Part shown: one piece after another, positions 41,097 to 50,533 of the stretch
Position numbering within the stretch: position 1 is the stretch's first letter
How the letters are laid out: each line of letters opens with the position of its first letter
From: Caballeronia calidae
Lineage (GTDB): Bacteria > Pseudomonadota > Gammaproteobacteria > Burkholderiales > Burkholderiaceae
Length of the DNA stretch: 53,848 bases
Assembly (NCBI RefSeq): GCF_900044055.2
Contig: NZ_FCOX02000050.1
Span: 1-53,848, forward strand
Direction of reading: 5' to 3'
Made by a program: the position numbers and the translations under genes
The notes under the pieces: generated by a model
Database searches by the model: none
Told to the model about the DNA's origin: nothing
What the model saw: only the letters and a program-made list of their open reading frames with translations

Positions 41097-42623
41097 ATGC
41101 TTAAACATTCGTTGATCGCGGCCGCCGTGGCCCTGCTCGCCACCGGCTGCACGCTGCAGCCGAAGTACGAGCAGCCGGCGGCGCCCGTCGCGCAGACGTT
41201 TCCGGAAGGCGACGCGTATGCGCACCAGCCGGATGCGTCGTCGACGGCGAGCAATGGCCGCAGCGCGAACGGGCAGAGCGCGCCCGACATCGGCTGGCGT
41301 GATTTCTTCTTCGACACGCGCCTGCAGAAGATCGTCGAGCTCGCGCTGAAGAACAACCGCGACCTGCGCGTCTCGGTGCTCAACGTCGAGGCGGCGCGCG
41401 CGCAGTATCAGATCGTGCGCGCGGGCCTGTTCCCGACGCTCGACGGCAGCGCGTCGATGACCAAGCAGCGCACGCCGAAAAACCTGTCGGTCTTCGGCAA
41501 CACGATCTCGCAGGAGTATTCGGTCGGCCTGAACGCGTCGTGGGAAATCGACTTCTTCGGGCGCATTCGCAGCCTGAAGGATCAGGCGCTCGCGCAGTAT
41601 CTGTCGACGGCGGAATCGCGCAAGGCGGCGGAGATCGCGCTGGTGTCCTCGGTGGCGGATCAGTATCTGACGATGCTCGCCTTCGACGACGCGCTCGTCG
41701 TCACGCAGAACACGCTGACGACCGCGCTGGAGTCGTATCGCATCACGAAGCTGCAATACGACAACGGCACGGGCTCGGAGCTCGATCTGCGTCAGTCGGA
41801 GGGCGTGGTCGAAGAGGCGCGGGCGAATCTGCAACAGCAGGCGCGTCTGCGCGCGCAGGCGGAGAACGGGCTCGTGCTGCTGGTCGGCGAGCCGCTGCCG
41901 GCGGATCTGCCGCCCGGCATGCCGCTCGACACGCAGAACATCCTCTCGGATATTCCCGCTGGCCTGCCGTCCGACCTGCTGACGCGCCGTCCCGACATCG
42001 CGGCGGCGGAGCAGTCGCTGCTCGCGGCCAACGCGAACATCGGCGCGGCGCGCGCGGCGTTTTTCCCGCGCGTCTCGCTGACGGGCAGCTTCGGCACGCT
42101 GTCGCCGACGCTCGGCGGTCTCTTCAAGCCGGGTTCGGCGGCGTGGTCGTTCGCGCCGCAAATCACGGTGCCGATCTTCGAGGGCGGCGAGAACAAGGCC
42201 AATCTCGATCTGGCGAACGTGCAGAAGCGCATCGAGATCGCCAATTACGAGAAGGCGATCCAGACCGCGTTCCGGGAAGTCGCCGACGGCCTCGCCGCGC
42301 GCGGCACGTTCGACGAGCAGATCAAGTCGCTCGAGCGTTTCGTGAACTCGCAGAGCCGCCGCCTCGAATTGTCCGACCTGCGCTATCGCAACGGCGTGGA
42401 CAGCTATCTCTCGGTGCTGACGGCGCAGACGGCGCTCTACGCGTCGCAGCAGCAGCTCATCACGGCGCGGCTGAATCGCCTGACGAACCTCGTCGACCTG
42501 TATCAGTTCATGGGCGGCGGCTGGATCGAGCATTCGGGCGACGCGCCGCGTCCCGCGGATGCGCCGGTCGACTACGGCTCGCAAGGCGCGCCGAAGCCTG
42601 CTTCGGCCGCCACGGCGGGTTGA
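41097..42623 (+). CDS. oprB: RND efflux outer-membrane channel, NodT family (copy 1)
   Basis: A 508-residue TolC-fold outer-membrane lipoprotein. The signal peptide ends in LLATGC (lipidated Cys18), followed by the typical QPKYEQP start, two OEP repeats, and the motifs DIGWRDFFFDTRLQKIVELALKNNRDLRV and GLPSDLLTRRPDIAAAEQSLLAANANIGAARAAFFP. It starts one base after the pump stop, so the three genes are one operon, closed by a terminator at 42650-42676. Confidence 0.93.
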   Translation: MLKHSLIAAAVALLATGCTLQPKYEQPAAPVAQTFPEGDAYAHQPDASSTASNGRSANGQSAPDIGWRDFFFDTRLQKIVELALKNNRDLRVSVLNVEAARAQYQIVRAGLFPTLDGSASMTKQRTPKNLSVFGNTISQEYSVGLNASWEIDFFGRIRSLKDQALAQYLSTAESRKAAEIALVSSVADQYLTMLAFDDALVVTQNTLTTALESYRITKLQYDNGTGSELDLRQSEGVVEEARANLQQQARLRAQAENGLVLLVGEPLPADLPPGMPLDTQNILSDIPAGLPSDLLTRRPDIAAAEQSLLAANANIGAARAAFFPRVSLTGSFGTLSPTLGGLFKPGSAAWSFAPQITVPIFEGGENKANLDLANVQKRIEIANYEKAIQTAFREVADGLAARGTFDEQIKSLERFVNSQSRRLELSDLRYRNGVDSYLSVLTAQTALYASQQQLITARLNRLTNLVDLYQFMGGGWIEHSGDAPRPADAPVDYGSQGAPKPASAATAG

Positions 42624-43111
42624 TCCGCCGCCTCGAAACGATGCTGACGAAGCCCGGCCACGCGCCGGGCTTTTTCTTGGCGCTTTCGAACGCGCTTCGC
42701 GTCGAGGCAAGAGCAAGCCGCACGACGCGCGATCCTGCGCGATGTTTCCGTCTCGGCGCCAGTTCGCCAAATTTGTGTTAATCCTCGGCAAATTGTCACA
42801 CAACTGCCTGTTGCTTAGGCTTCCTGACCGCGAACGATATCTATAATCGGCTGCTTGTCGCAGTCGTGTGGGCGCGAGTCGTTGGCGCCGATCGGTTCGC
42901 ACCGAGCGTCACGCGCATTTAGTTATCCCAAAAATAAGGCCGTTTTCTCGTGAAGGCGGCCAGCCCCATCCGAAGCGCGCGCGGGGCCGGACGGACGGCC
43001 CGCGCGCCGCGATCCGCGACTTTCGCATCGCACGACAGCACGTCGCGCGCCCCGCCATGAACGTGAGGACGCGCGACTTTCATCTTGAGTAACCACAGAG
43101 GTCCGCGTTCC
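42624..43111 (+). promoter_or_regulatory. Spacer and long leader between the two RND operons
   Basis: 488 nt without a convincing gene. From the left it holds the terminator of operon 1, an AT-richer patch with a direct repeat (CAAATT at 42768-42773 and 42789-42794, 21 bp apart), a perfect -10 TATAAT at 42842-42847 with only a weak -35, and a leader of about 260 nt. The AcrR-type palindrome of operon 1 is not found here, so regulation probably differs. Confidence 0.5.
42650..42676 (+). terminator. Terminator of RND operon 1
   Basis: AGCCCGGC (42651-42658) pairs with GCCGGGCT (42664-42671) around a 5-nt loop, followed by T5 (42671-42675). It lies 27 nt after the channel gene. Confidence 0.88.
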
Positions 43112-44329
43112 ATGTGTCTCAAACGGATTCCATACCGTCTCATTGGTGTCACGACGGCCGCCCTGCTGGCAGCCGCATGCGGAGAGAAACATCCCGCGAT
43201 GATGCCGCACACGCCGGAAGTCGGCGTCGTCACGCTCGAATCGGCTTCGGTGCCGGTCACCACGGAACTCACGGGCCGCACGAGCGCTTTTCTCGATGCC
43301 CAGGTGCGCGCGCGCGTGGACGGCATCGTGCTGCGCCGTGAATTCACCGAAGGCAGCCTCGTCAAGGCGGGGCAGCGGCTCTACAAGATCGACCCGGCGC
43401 CGTACATCACGAAGCTGAACAACGCGAAGGCGTCGTTTGCGAAGGCGCAGGCGAATCTCGTGTCGACGAGCGCGCAGGCCGAGCGCTACAAGGTGCTCGT
43501 CGCGGCGAACGCGGTTAGCAAGCAGGACTACGACAACGCGGTGGCGGCGCAAGGCCAGGCCGCCGCCGAAGTCGCGTCGGCCAAAGCGGAGATCGACACG
43601 GCGCAGATCAATCTGGGCTACACGGACGTCACGTCGCCGGTTTCCGGGCAGGCCGGCATCTCGCAGGTTACGCCGGGCGCCTATGTGCAGGCCGCGCAGG
43701 CCACGCTGATGGTCACCGTCCAGCAGCTCGATCCGATGTACGTCGATCTCACGCAATCGAGCCTCGCCGGTCTCAAGCTGCGCCGCCAGATCCAGGAAGG
43801 GCGTCTTTCGGCCAACGGCCCGAACGCCGCGAAGGTCACGCTGATCCTCGAGGACGGCCGCGTCTATCCGGAGCAGGGCAAGCTGCAGTTCAGCGATGTG
43901 ACCGTCGACCCGTCCACCGGATCGGTGACGGTGCGCGCGATCTTCCTGAACAAGGACCGCGTGCTGCTGCCGGGCATGTTCGTGCGCGCGCGCATCGAGG
44001 AAGGCGTGAATCCCAATGCGCTCGTCGTGCCGGTGCAGGGCGTGTCGCACGACCAGAAGGGCACCGCGCTCGCGATGGTCGTCGACAAGGACAACAAGGT
44101 CGCGATGCGTCCGCTCGTGACGTCGGGCACGCACGGCCAGAACTGGGTGGTCGAGGGCGGCCTGAATCCCGGCGACCGCGTGATCGTCGAAGGCATCGAC
44201 AAGGTGCGTCCGGGCATGGAAGTGAAGGTAGTGCCGGCGCATCTGCCCGCCGCGCCCGCCGACGCCGCTTCCGCCGCCGCTTCCGCCGCCGGCAAGGCCG
44301 CCGCCGCTTCCGGCGCAGCCGGCGCATAG
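43112..44329 (+). CDS. RND efflux periplasmic adaptor (copy 2)
   Basis: A 405-residue membrane fusion lipoprotein closely similar to copy 1, with lipobox LLAAACG (Cys23) and the same barrel-sandwich block VRARVDGIVLRREFTEGSLVKAGQRLYKIDPAPY. The long helical hairpin and domains align throughout; the Ala-rich tail is shorter and different. Start at 43112 (MCLKRIPYRL) is preferred over an in-frame start at 43085 because it aligns with copy 1 and has CAGAGGTC upstream, as copy 1 does. First gene of operon 2. Confidence 0.9.
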   Translation: MCLKRIPYRLIGVTTAALLAAACGEKHPAMMPHTPEVGVVTLESASVPVTTELTGRTSAFLDAQVRARVDGIVLRREFTEGSLVKAGQRLYKIDPAPYITKLNNAKASFAKAQANLVSTSAQAERYKVLVAANAVSKQDYDNAVAAQGQAAAEVASAKAEIDTAQINLGYTDVTSPVSGQAGISQVTPGAYVQAAQATLMVTVQQLDPMYVDLTQSSLAGLKLRRQIQEGRLSANGPNAAKVTLILEDGRVYPEQGKLQFSDVTVDPSTGSVTVRAIFLNKDRVLLPGMFVRARIEEGVNPNALVVPVQGVSHDQKGTALAMVVDKDNKVAMRPLVTSGTHGQNWVVEGGLNPGDRVIVEGIDKVRPGMEVKVVPAHLPAAPADAASAAASAAGKAAAASGAAGA

Positions 44330-44346
44330 GACGGGAGGCACGCTCC

Positions 44347-47300
44347 ATGGCCAAGTTCTTTATCGATCGCCCTATCTTCGCGTGGGTGATCGCCATCATT
44401 CTGATGCTGGCGGGCATCGCGTCGGTGGCGACGCTGCCGGTCGCGCAATATCCGACCATCGCGCCGCCGTCCATCCAGATCTCCGCCACGTATCCCGGGG
44501 CGTCCGCGCAGACGGTCGAAAACACCGTCACGCAGGTGATCGAGCAGCAGATGAGCGGCCTCGACCATCTGCTGTATCTGTCGTCGACCTCCGACGACAG
44601 CGGCACCGCGACCGTCACGCTGACCTTCGCGGCCGGCACGAACGCCGACATCGCGCAGGTGCAGGTGCAGAACAAGCTTCAGCTCGCCACGCCGAACCTG
44701 CCACAAGTCGTGCAGCAACTCGGCACCAGCGTGTCGAAGTCGAGTTCGAGCTTCCTGCTCGTGCTCGCGTTCGTGTCCGAAGACGGCAGGATGAGCCGCG
44801 ACGATCTCGCGAACTACGTGGCGTCGAACGTTCAGGATCCGATCAGCCGTCTGAACGGCGTGGGCACGGTGACGCTCTTCGGCTCGCAATACGCGATGCG
44901 CGTCTGGCTCGATCCGAACAAGCTGACCAAGTTCAATCTCACGCCCATCGACGTGCAGAGCGCGCTGCAATCGCAGAACGTGCAGGTCGCGGGCGGCCAG
45001 CTCGGCGGCACGCCCGCCGTGCCCGGCCAGTCGATGCAGGCGACCATCACCGAGGCGACGCTGCTGCGCACGCCCGAGCAGTTCGGCAACGTGCTGCTGA
45101 AGGTGAATCAGGACGGCTCGCAGGTGCGCCTCAAGGACGTCGCGCGCGTCAGCCTCGGCGGTGAGAACTACAACTTCGAGACGCAGTACAACGGCAAGCC
45201 GGCAGCCGGTTTCGGCATCCAGCTCGCAACGGGCGCGAATGCGCTCGCCACCGCCAACGCCGTGCGCGCGAAAATCGACGCGTTGTCGAAGTATTTCCCG
45301 CCGGGTCTCGTCGTCAAGTATCCGTACGACACGACACCGTTCGTCAAGCAGTCCATCTCCGACGTGGTGAAGACGCTGATCGAGGCCATCGTGCTGGTGT
45401 TCCTCGTGATGTATCTGTTCCTGCAGAACCTGCGCGCCACGCTCATTCCGACGCTCGCCGTGCCGGTCGTGCTGCTCGGCACGTTCGCGATCATGGGCAT
45501 GGTCGGCTTCTCGATCAACACGCTGTCGATGTTCGGGCTCGTGCTCGCGATCGGCCTTCTGGTCGACGACGCGATCGTGGTCGTCGAGAACGTCGAGCGC
45601 GTGATGACGGAAGAAGGCCTGCCGCCGAAGGAAGCCACGAAGAAGGCGATGAGCCAGATCACCGGCGCGCTCGTCGGCGTCGCGCTCGTGCTCGCGGCGG
45701 TGTTCGTGCCGGTGGCGTTCTCGGGCGGCTCCGTCGGCGCGATCTACCGGCAGTTCTCGCTGACGATCGTCTCCGCGATGGGCCTTTCCGTCCTCACCGC
45801 GATGGTCTTCACGCCGGCGCTCTGCGCGACCATCCTGAAGCCGCTGCCGAAGGGCCACGAAGAGAAGAACACCGGCTTCTTCGGCTGGTTCAACCGCACG
45901 TTCAAAAGGAGCCAGGAGAAGTATCACAGCGGCGTCTCGCACGTCATCCGGCGCTCGGGGCGGTTCCTGATCCTGTATCTCGTGATCATCGCGGCGGTCG
46001 CGCTGATGTTCACGCGCCTGCCCAAGGCGTTCCTGCCCGATGAAGATCAGGGCACGATGTTCGTGCTCGTCGCGACGCCCGCCGGATCGACGCAGGAAAT
46101 GACGCAGCGCGCGCTCGACGACGTCGCCGGCTATCTGCTGAAGGACGAAAGCGCTGTCGTCGAATCGGTGTTCACGGTGAACGGCTACAGCTTCGCGGGG
46201 CGCGGCCAGAACTCCGGCCTCATCTTCGTGCGCCTGAAGGACTTCGCGAAACGCACCGCCGCGAAGGACAAGATCCAGGCACTCGTCGGCCGCACCTTCG
46301 GCCGCTTCGCGGGCTACAGGAACGCGCTCGTGTTCCCGGTGAATTCGCCGTCGATTCCCGAGCTCGGCACGGCCTCGGGCTTCGACTTCGAGCTGCAGGA
46401 CCGCGCGGGTCTCGGTCACGCGAAGCTGATGGAAGCGCGCAACATGCTGCTCGGCATGGCCGCGAAGGACCCGTCGCTCGCGCAGGTGCGTCCGAACGGC
46501 CTGAACGACACCGCGCAGTTCAAGGTGAACATCGACCGGGAGAAGGCGCTCTCGCAGGGCGTCGATCCATCGGTGATCGACCAGACGTTCTCGATCGCGT
46601 GGGCGTCGAAGTACGTGAACAACTTCCTCGACACGGACAGCCGCATCAAGAAGGTGTACATGCAGGGCGATGCGCCGTTCCGCATGTCGCCCGAGAACAT
46701 CGATAGCTGGTATGTGCGCAATGCGTCCGGCTCGATGGTGCCGTTCTCCACGTTCGCGAAGGGCGAATGGAGCTACGGCTCGCCCAAGCTCGAGCGCTAC
46801 AACGGACTGTCGTCGATCGAGATTCAGGGCGTGGCTTCGCCGGGCAAGTCGACCGGCCAGGCGATGGCCGCGCTGGAAGGGCTCGCCGCGAAGCTGCCCG
46901 CGGGCATCGGCTACGAATGGACGGGGCTTTCATATCAGCAGATCCAGTCCGGCTCGCAGGCGCCGATTCTCTACGGCATTTCGATTCTCGTCGTGTTCCT
47001 GTGTCTCGCGGCGCTGTACGAGAGCTGGTCGATTCCGTTCTCCGTGATCATGGTCGTGCCGCTCGGCGTGATCGGCGCGTTGCTCGCCGTCACGCTGCGC
47101 GGTCTGGAGAACGATGTGTTCTTCCAGGTCGGTTTGCTGACGACCGTGGGCCTGTCCGCGAAGAACGCGATTCTGATCGTCGAGTTCGCGCGCGATCTTC
47201 AACTCTCGCAAAAGATGGGGCCGATCGAAGCGGCGATGGAAGCCGCGCGTCTGCGCCTGCGTCCGATTTTGATGACGTCGCTCGCATTCATTCTCGGCAC

Positions 47301-47526
47301 GATGCCGCTCGCGATCAGCAATGGCGCGGGGTCGGGCAGCCAGCACGCGATCGGCACGGGCGTGATCGGCGGCATGCTGACCGCGACCTTCCTCGCGATT
47401 TTCATGGTGCCGATGTTCTTCGTCGTCGTGCGGGCGCATTTCGGCGGCGACAAGGAAGACGCGGATGCCGCGCTCGCGCGCTATGACGCGCAGCGGCGCG
47501 CGCAACAAGGCAAGGAAGGACACTGA
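44347..47526 (+). CDS. RND efflux pump, HAE1 family (copy 2)
   Basis: A 1059-residue AcrB-type pump, paralogue of copy 1. All key elements are kept: N-terminal FFIDRPIFAWVIAIILMLAG, GLLVDDAIVVVENVERVM and GLSAKNAILIVEF. Differences cluster in the periplasmic porter loops (for example KEWS/NWIY context and GLSSIEIQGVASPGKS), where drug specificity is set, and at the C-terminus (GDKEDADAALARYD). It lies 17 nt after the adaptor and 2 nt before the channel gene. Confidence 0.95.
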   Translation: MAKFFIDRPIFAWVIAIILMLAGIASVATLPVAQYPTIAPPSIQISATYPGASAQTVENTVTQVIEQQMSGLDHLLYLSSTSDDSGTATVTLTFAAGTNADIAQVQVQNKLQLATPNLPQVVQQLGTSVSKSSSSFLLVLAFVSEDGRMSRDDLANYVASNVQDPISRLNGVGTVTLFGSQYAMRVWLDPNKLTKFNLTPIDVQSALQSQNVQVAGGQLGGTPAVPGQSMQATITEATLLRTPEQFGNVLLKVNQDGSQVRLKDVARVSLGGENYNFETQYNGKPAAGFGIQLATGANALATANAVRAKIDALSKYFPPGLVVKYPYDTTPFVKQSISDVVKTLIEAIVLVFLVMYLFLQNLRATLIPTLAVPVVLLGTFAIMGMVGFSINTLSMFGLVLAIGLLVDDAIVVVENVERVMTEEGLPPKEATKKAMSQITGALVGVALVLAAVFVPVAFSGGSVGAIYRQFSLTIVSAMGLSVLTAMVFTPALCATILKPLPKGHEEKNTGFFGWFNRTFKRSQEKYHSGVSHVIRRSGRFLILYLVIIAAVALMFTRLPKAFLPDEDQGTMFVLVATPAGSTQEMTQRALDDVAGYLLKDESAVVESVFTVNGYSFAGRGQNSGLIFVRLKDFAKRTAAKDKIQALVGRTFGRFAGYRNALVFPVNSPSIPELGTASGFDFELQDRAGLGHAKLMEARNMLLGMAAKDPSLAQVRPNGLNDTAQFKVNIDREKALSQGVDPSVIDQTFSIAWASKYVNNFLDTDSRIKKVYMQGDAPFRMSPENIDSWYVRNASGSMVPFSTFAKGEWSYGSPKLERYNGLSSIEIQGVASPGKSTGQAMAALEGLAAKLPAGIGYEWTGLSYQQIQSGSQAPILYGISILVVFLCLAALYESWSIPFSVIMVVPLGVIGALLAVTLRGLENDVFFQVGLLTTVGLSAKNAILIVEFARDLQLSQKMGPIEAAMEAARLRLRPILMTSLAFILGTMPLAISNGAGSGSQHAIGTGVIGGMLTATFLAIFMVPMFFVVVRAHFGGDKEDADAALARYDAQRRAQQGKEGH

Positions 47527-47528
47527 TC

Positions 47529-48992
47529 ATGCGTGGATTCACTCTGATGGCAATGGCCGCCGCCGCACTGGCGAGCGGCTGCACGATGGCGCCGAAGTAC
47601 GAGCGCCCCGCGGAGCCGGTCCCGGCGAACTACCGCACGGACGGCGTGTACGGCGCGCAGCCCGTCGCGGCTGCGGGCGCGCGCAGTGCGAACGGCGTGG
47701 CCGCCGCCGACATCGGCTGGCGCGATTTCTTCGTCGATGCGCGGCTGCAGAAGCTCGTCGACATCGCGTTGAAGAACAATCGCGATCTGCGCGTGGCGGT
47801 GCTCAATGTGCAGGCGGCGCAGGCGCAATACCGGATCGTGCGCTCGGAGTTGCTTCCGACGATCGGTGCGCAGGCGGGCCAGTCGAAGCAGCGCACGCCA
47901 GCGGATCTGTCGTTCTTCAACCAGACGATCTCGAATCAGTACAGCGTGGGTCTGAACGGATCGTGGGAGATCGATCTCTTCGGCCGCGTGCAGAGCCTCA
48001 AGAATCAGGCGCTCCCGCAGTACTTCGCCACCGCCTATGCGCGCAAGGCGGCGGAGATTTCGCTGGTGTCGCAGGTGGCGACGCAGTATTTCCAGGTTCT
48101 CGAAGCGGACGATCTCCTCAAGGTGACCGTGCAGACGCTGAAGAGCGCGCAGGATTCGTACAACCTGATCAAGCTGCAGTTCGAGAACGGCGCGGCGTCC
48201 GCGCTCGATCTGAGCCAGTCGCAGACCGTCGTCGAAACGGCGTCGGCGAATCTTCAGGCGCAACAGCGCGCGCGGGCGCAGGCGGTCAACGCGCTCGTGC
48301 TGCTGCTCGGCGAGCCGATGCCCGACGACCTGCCGGGCGGCGCCGCGCTCAACGGTCAGGATCTGCTGACGGATATTCCGGCGGGCCTGCCGTCGGATCT
48401 GCTGACGCGGCGGCCCGACATCATGGAGGCAGAGCAGAATCTGCTGGCGGCGAATGCGAACATCGGCGCCGCGCGTGCGGCGTTCTTTCCGAGCATCTCG
48501 TTGACGGGCAGCTTCGGCACGTTGAGCCCGTCGCTCGGCGGGCTCTTCAAGCCCGGTTCGGTCGCATGGAGCTTCGCGCCGACGATCACGCTGCCGATCT
48601 TCGAAGGCGGGCAGAATCTCGCGAATCTCGATCTCGCGAACATTCAGAAGAACGTTCAGCTGGCGCAGTACGAGAAGGCGATTCAGTCCGCGTTCCGTGA
48701 AGTCGCGGATGGTCTCGCAGCGCGTGGCACGTACGATCAGCAGATCGCGGCGCTCGAACGCGATACGGGCGCGCAGCAGCGGCGGCTGGATCTGTCGACG
48801 TTGCGGTACAAGCAGGGCGTCGACAGTTATCTCGGCGTGCTGACCGCGCAGCAGGATCTTTATGCTGCGCAGCAGACGTTGATCAGCGCGCGCACGCAGC
48901 GGCTCGCGAATCTCGTGACCTTGTATCAGGCGCTGGGCGGCGGGTGGATCGAGAAGACGGGAGATGCGCCGCGGGCAGTGGATGCGGGCTAG
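47529..48992 (+). CDS. RND efflux outer-membrane channel, NodT family (copy 2)
   Basis: A 487-residue TolC-fold lipoprotein with lipobox LASGC (Cys18) and TMAPKYERP after it. The blocks DIGWRDFFVDARLQKLVDIALKNNRDLRV, GLPSDLLTRRPDIMEAEQNLLAANANIGAARAAFFP and FAPTITLPIFEGGQN show that it is a paralogue of the copy 1 channel. Third gene of operon 2, starting 2 nt after the pump stop and followed by a terminator. Confidence 0.93.
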   Translation: MRGFTLMAMAAAALASGCTMAPKYERPAEPVPANYRTDGVYGAQPVAAAGARSANGVAAADIGWRDFFVDARLQKLVDIALKNNRDLRVAVLNVQAAQAQYRIVRSELLPTIGAQAGQSKQRTPADLSFFNQTISNQYSVGLNGSWEIDLFGRVQSLKNQALPQYFATAYARKAAEISLVSQVATQYFQVLEADDLLKVTVQTLKSAQDSYNLIKLQFENGAASALDLSQSQTVVETASANLQAQQRARAQAVNALVLLLGEPMPDDLPGGAALNGQDLLTDIPAGLPSDLLTRRPDIMEAEQNLLAANANIGAARAAFFPSISLTGSFGTLSPSLGGLFKPGSVAWSFAPTITLPIFEGGQNLANLDLANIQKNVQLAQYEKAIQSAFREVADGLAARGTYDQQIAALERDTGAQQRRLDLSTLRYKQGVDSYLGVLTAQQDLYAAQQTLISARTQRLANLVTLYQALGGGWIEKTGDAPRAVDAG

Positions 48993-49021
48993 CGTTTCGC
49001 CTTTCTTTCGATGACCCATTG

Positions 49022-49047
49022 CACCCTGGACGTCCGGGGTGTTTTTT
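49022..49047 (+). terminator. Terminator of RND operon 2
   Basis: CACCCTGGACGTCCGGGGTG (49022-49041) folds as CACCC/GGGTG plus GGAC/GTCC with one mismatch, followed by T6 (49042-49047). Confidence 0.75.
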
Positions 49048-49065
49048 CATCGGGCATCGGCAAAC

Positions 49066-49096
49066 CAAAAAAAACGCCGCGGCTCTCACCGCGGCG
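49066..49096 (-). terminator. Terminator of the xanthine permease gene
   Basis: CGCCGCGG (49075-49082) pairs with CCGCGGCG (49089-49096) around a 6-nt loop; the A-run at 49067-49074 becomes a U-run on the minus strand. It lies 46 nt beyond the permease stop. Confidence 0.88.
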
Positions 49097-49141
49097 CATC
49101 ACGCAAGACAGCCAGCAAACACTTCCAGGGTTACGACTTCC

Positions 49142-50533
49142 TTAGTGCGCGTCTCCGGCATGAGCCGCGCCTTCGAACTCGTGCGCGGCTTCACGCGCAT
49201 CACGTCGCGCATCGCGTTCTTTGCGCACGCCGTTGAACACGATGTTCAGCACCACCGCCGACACCGACGCCAGCAGGATGCCGCTGTGAAGAATCGGCTC
49301 GAGCGCATGCGGCAGTTGCGTGAAGAACTTCGGCGCGACGACCGGCACCATGCCCATGCCCACGCTCACCGCGACGATGAACAGATTGTGGTGGTTCTTC
49401 GAGAAGTCCACGCGGGACAGCGTCTTGATGCCGTTCGCCGCGACCATGCCGAACATCACGATGCCCGCGCCGCCCAGCACGAACGGCGGCACCGACGCCA
49501 CGACCTGCGCCATCTTCGGGAAGAGGCCGAGCACGACGAGAATCACGCCGCCCGTCGCGCAGACGAAGCGGCTCTTCACGCCCGTCACGCCGATCAGACC
49601 GACGTTCTGCGAAAAGGACGTATGCGGGAACGAGTTGAAGATGCCGCCGATCAGCGTGCCGAGCCCGTCGACACGCAGGCCGCGCACGAGCGCTTTCTGA
49701 TCGACGGGACGATCGACGAGATCGCCGACCGCGAGGAACATGCCCGTCGATTCGATGAAGGTGACGAACATGACGATGACCATCGTCGCGACGGAGAGCG
49801 CGTCGAAGCGCGGAAGGCCGAAGTGGAACGGCATCACCACGCCGACCCACGGCGCATGGGCAACGCCGTCCATGTTCACGCGGCCGAGCATCGCGGCGAT
49901 GATGAAGCCCACGACGATGCCGAGCAGCACCGAAATATTCGCGATGAACCCGCGCATGAACTTGTTGATGAGCAGGATCAGCGAGAGCACGACGAACGAC
50001 AGCAGCAGGTACACCGGATTGCCGTAATCAGGATTGCCGACGCCGCCCGCCGCCCAGTTGATGCCGACGCCCATCAGCGAGAGGCCGATCACCGCGATCA
50101 CGGTGCCGACCACGACCGGCGGGAAGAAGCGCAGCAGCTTGCCGATCATCGGCGCGAGCACGATGCCGATGACGCCCGCCGCGATGGTCGAGCCGAACAC
50201 ATCGAGAATGCCGAGCGAGGGATTGGTGCCGATCGCGACCATCGGGCCGACGGCGGCGAACGTGCAGCCCATGATGACGGGCAGGCGGATGCCGAAGATC
50301 CACAGCCCGAGCGTCTGGATCAGCGTGGCGATGCCGCACGAGAACAGATCCGCGCTGATGAGGAACGCGACCTGATCTTTCGACAGGCCCATCGCGGCGC
50401 CGAGAATCAGCGGCACCGCGACGGCGCCCGCGTACATCACGAGCACGTGCTGAATGCCGAGCGTCAGCAGTTGACCGGCGGGCAGCCGTTCGTCGCACGG
50501 ATGCACGGACGGTTTCACCGAACTTGAAGCCAT
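49142..50533 (-). CDS. NCS2-family xanthine/uric acid permease
   Basis: A 463-residue nucleobase:cation symporter-2 protein with about 14 hydrophobic segments. TM1 has the diagnostic QHVLVMYAGAVAVPL; the substrate region has VTFIESTGMFLAVGDL, and the NCS2 motif region is SFPHTSFSQNVGLIGVTGVKSRFV. These features place it with xanthine/urate transporters rather than the UraA uracil group. A GGAGAG lies just before ATG 50533. No other purine-catabolism gene is adjacent. Exact substrate (xanthine versus urate) is not resolved. Confidence 0.9.
   Translation of the reverse strand: MASSSVKPSVHPCDERLPAGQLLTLGIQHVLVMYAGAVAVPLILGAAMGLSKDQVAFLISADLFSCGIATLIQTLGLWIFGIRLPVIMGCTFAAVGPMVAIGTNPSLGILDVFGSTIAAGVIGIVLAPMIGKLLRFFPPVVVGTVIAVIGLSLMGVGINWAAGGVGNPDYGNPVYLLLSFVVLSLILLINKFMRGFIANISVLLGIVVGFIIAAMLGRVNMDGVAHAPWVGVVMPFHFGLPRFDALSVATMVIVMFVTFIESTGMFLAVGDLVDRPVDQKALVRGLRVDGLGTLIGGIFNSFPHTSFSQNVGLIGVTGVKSRFVCATGGVILVVLGLFPKMAQVVASVPPFVLGGAGIVMFGMVAANGIKTLSRVDFSKNHHNLFIVAVSVGMGMVPVVAPKFFTQLPHALEPILHSGILLASVSAVVLNIVFNGVRKERDARRDAREAAHEFEGAAHAGDAH

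Noticed and set aside
43864..46419. 851-codon minus-strand open frame opposite the second RND operon
   Set aside because: Same composition as other shadow frames and antisense to clear adaptor and pump genes.
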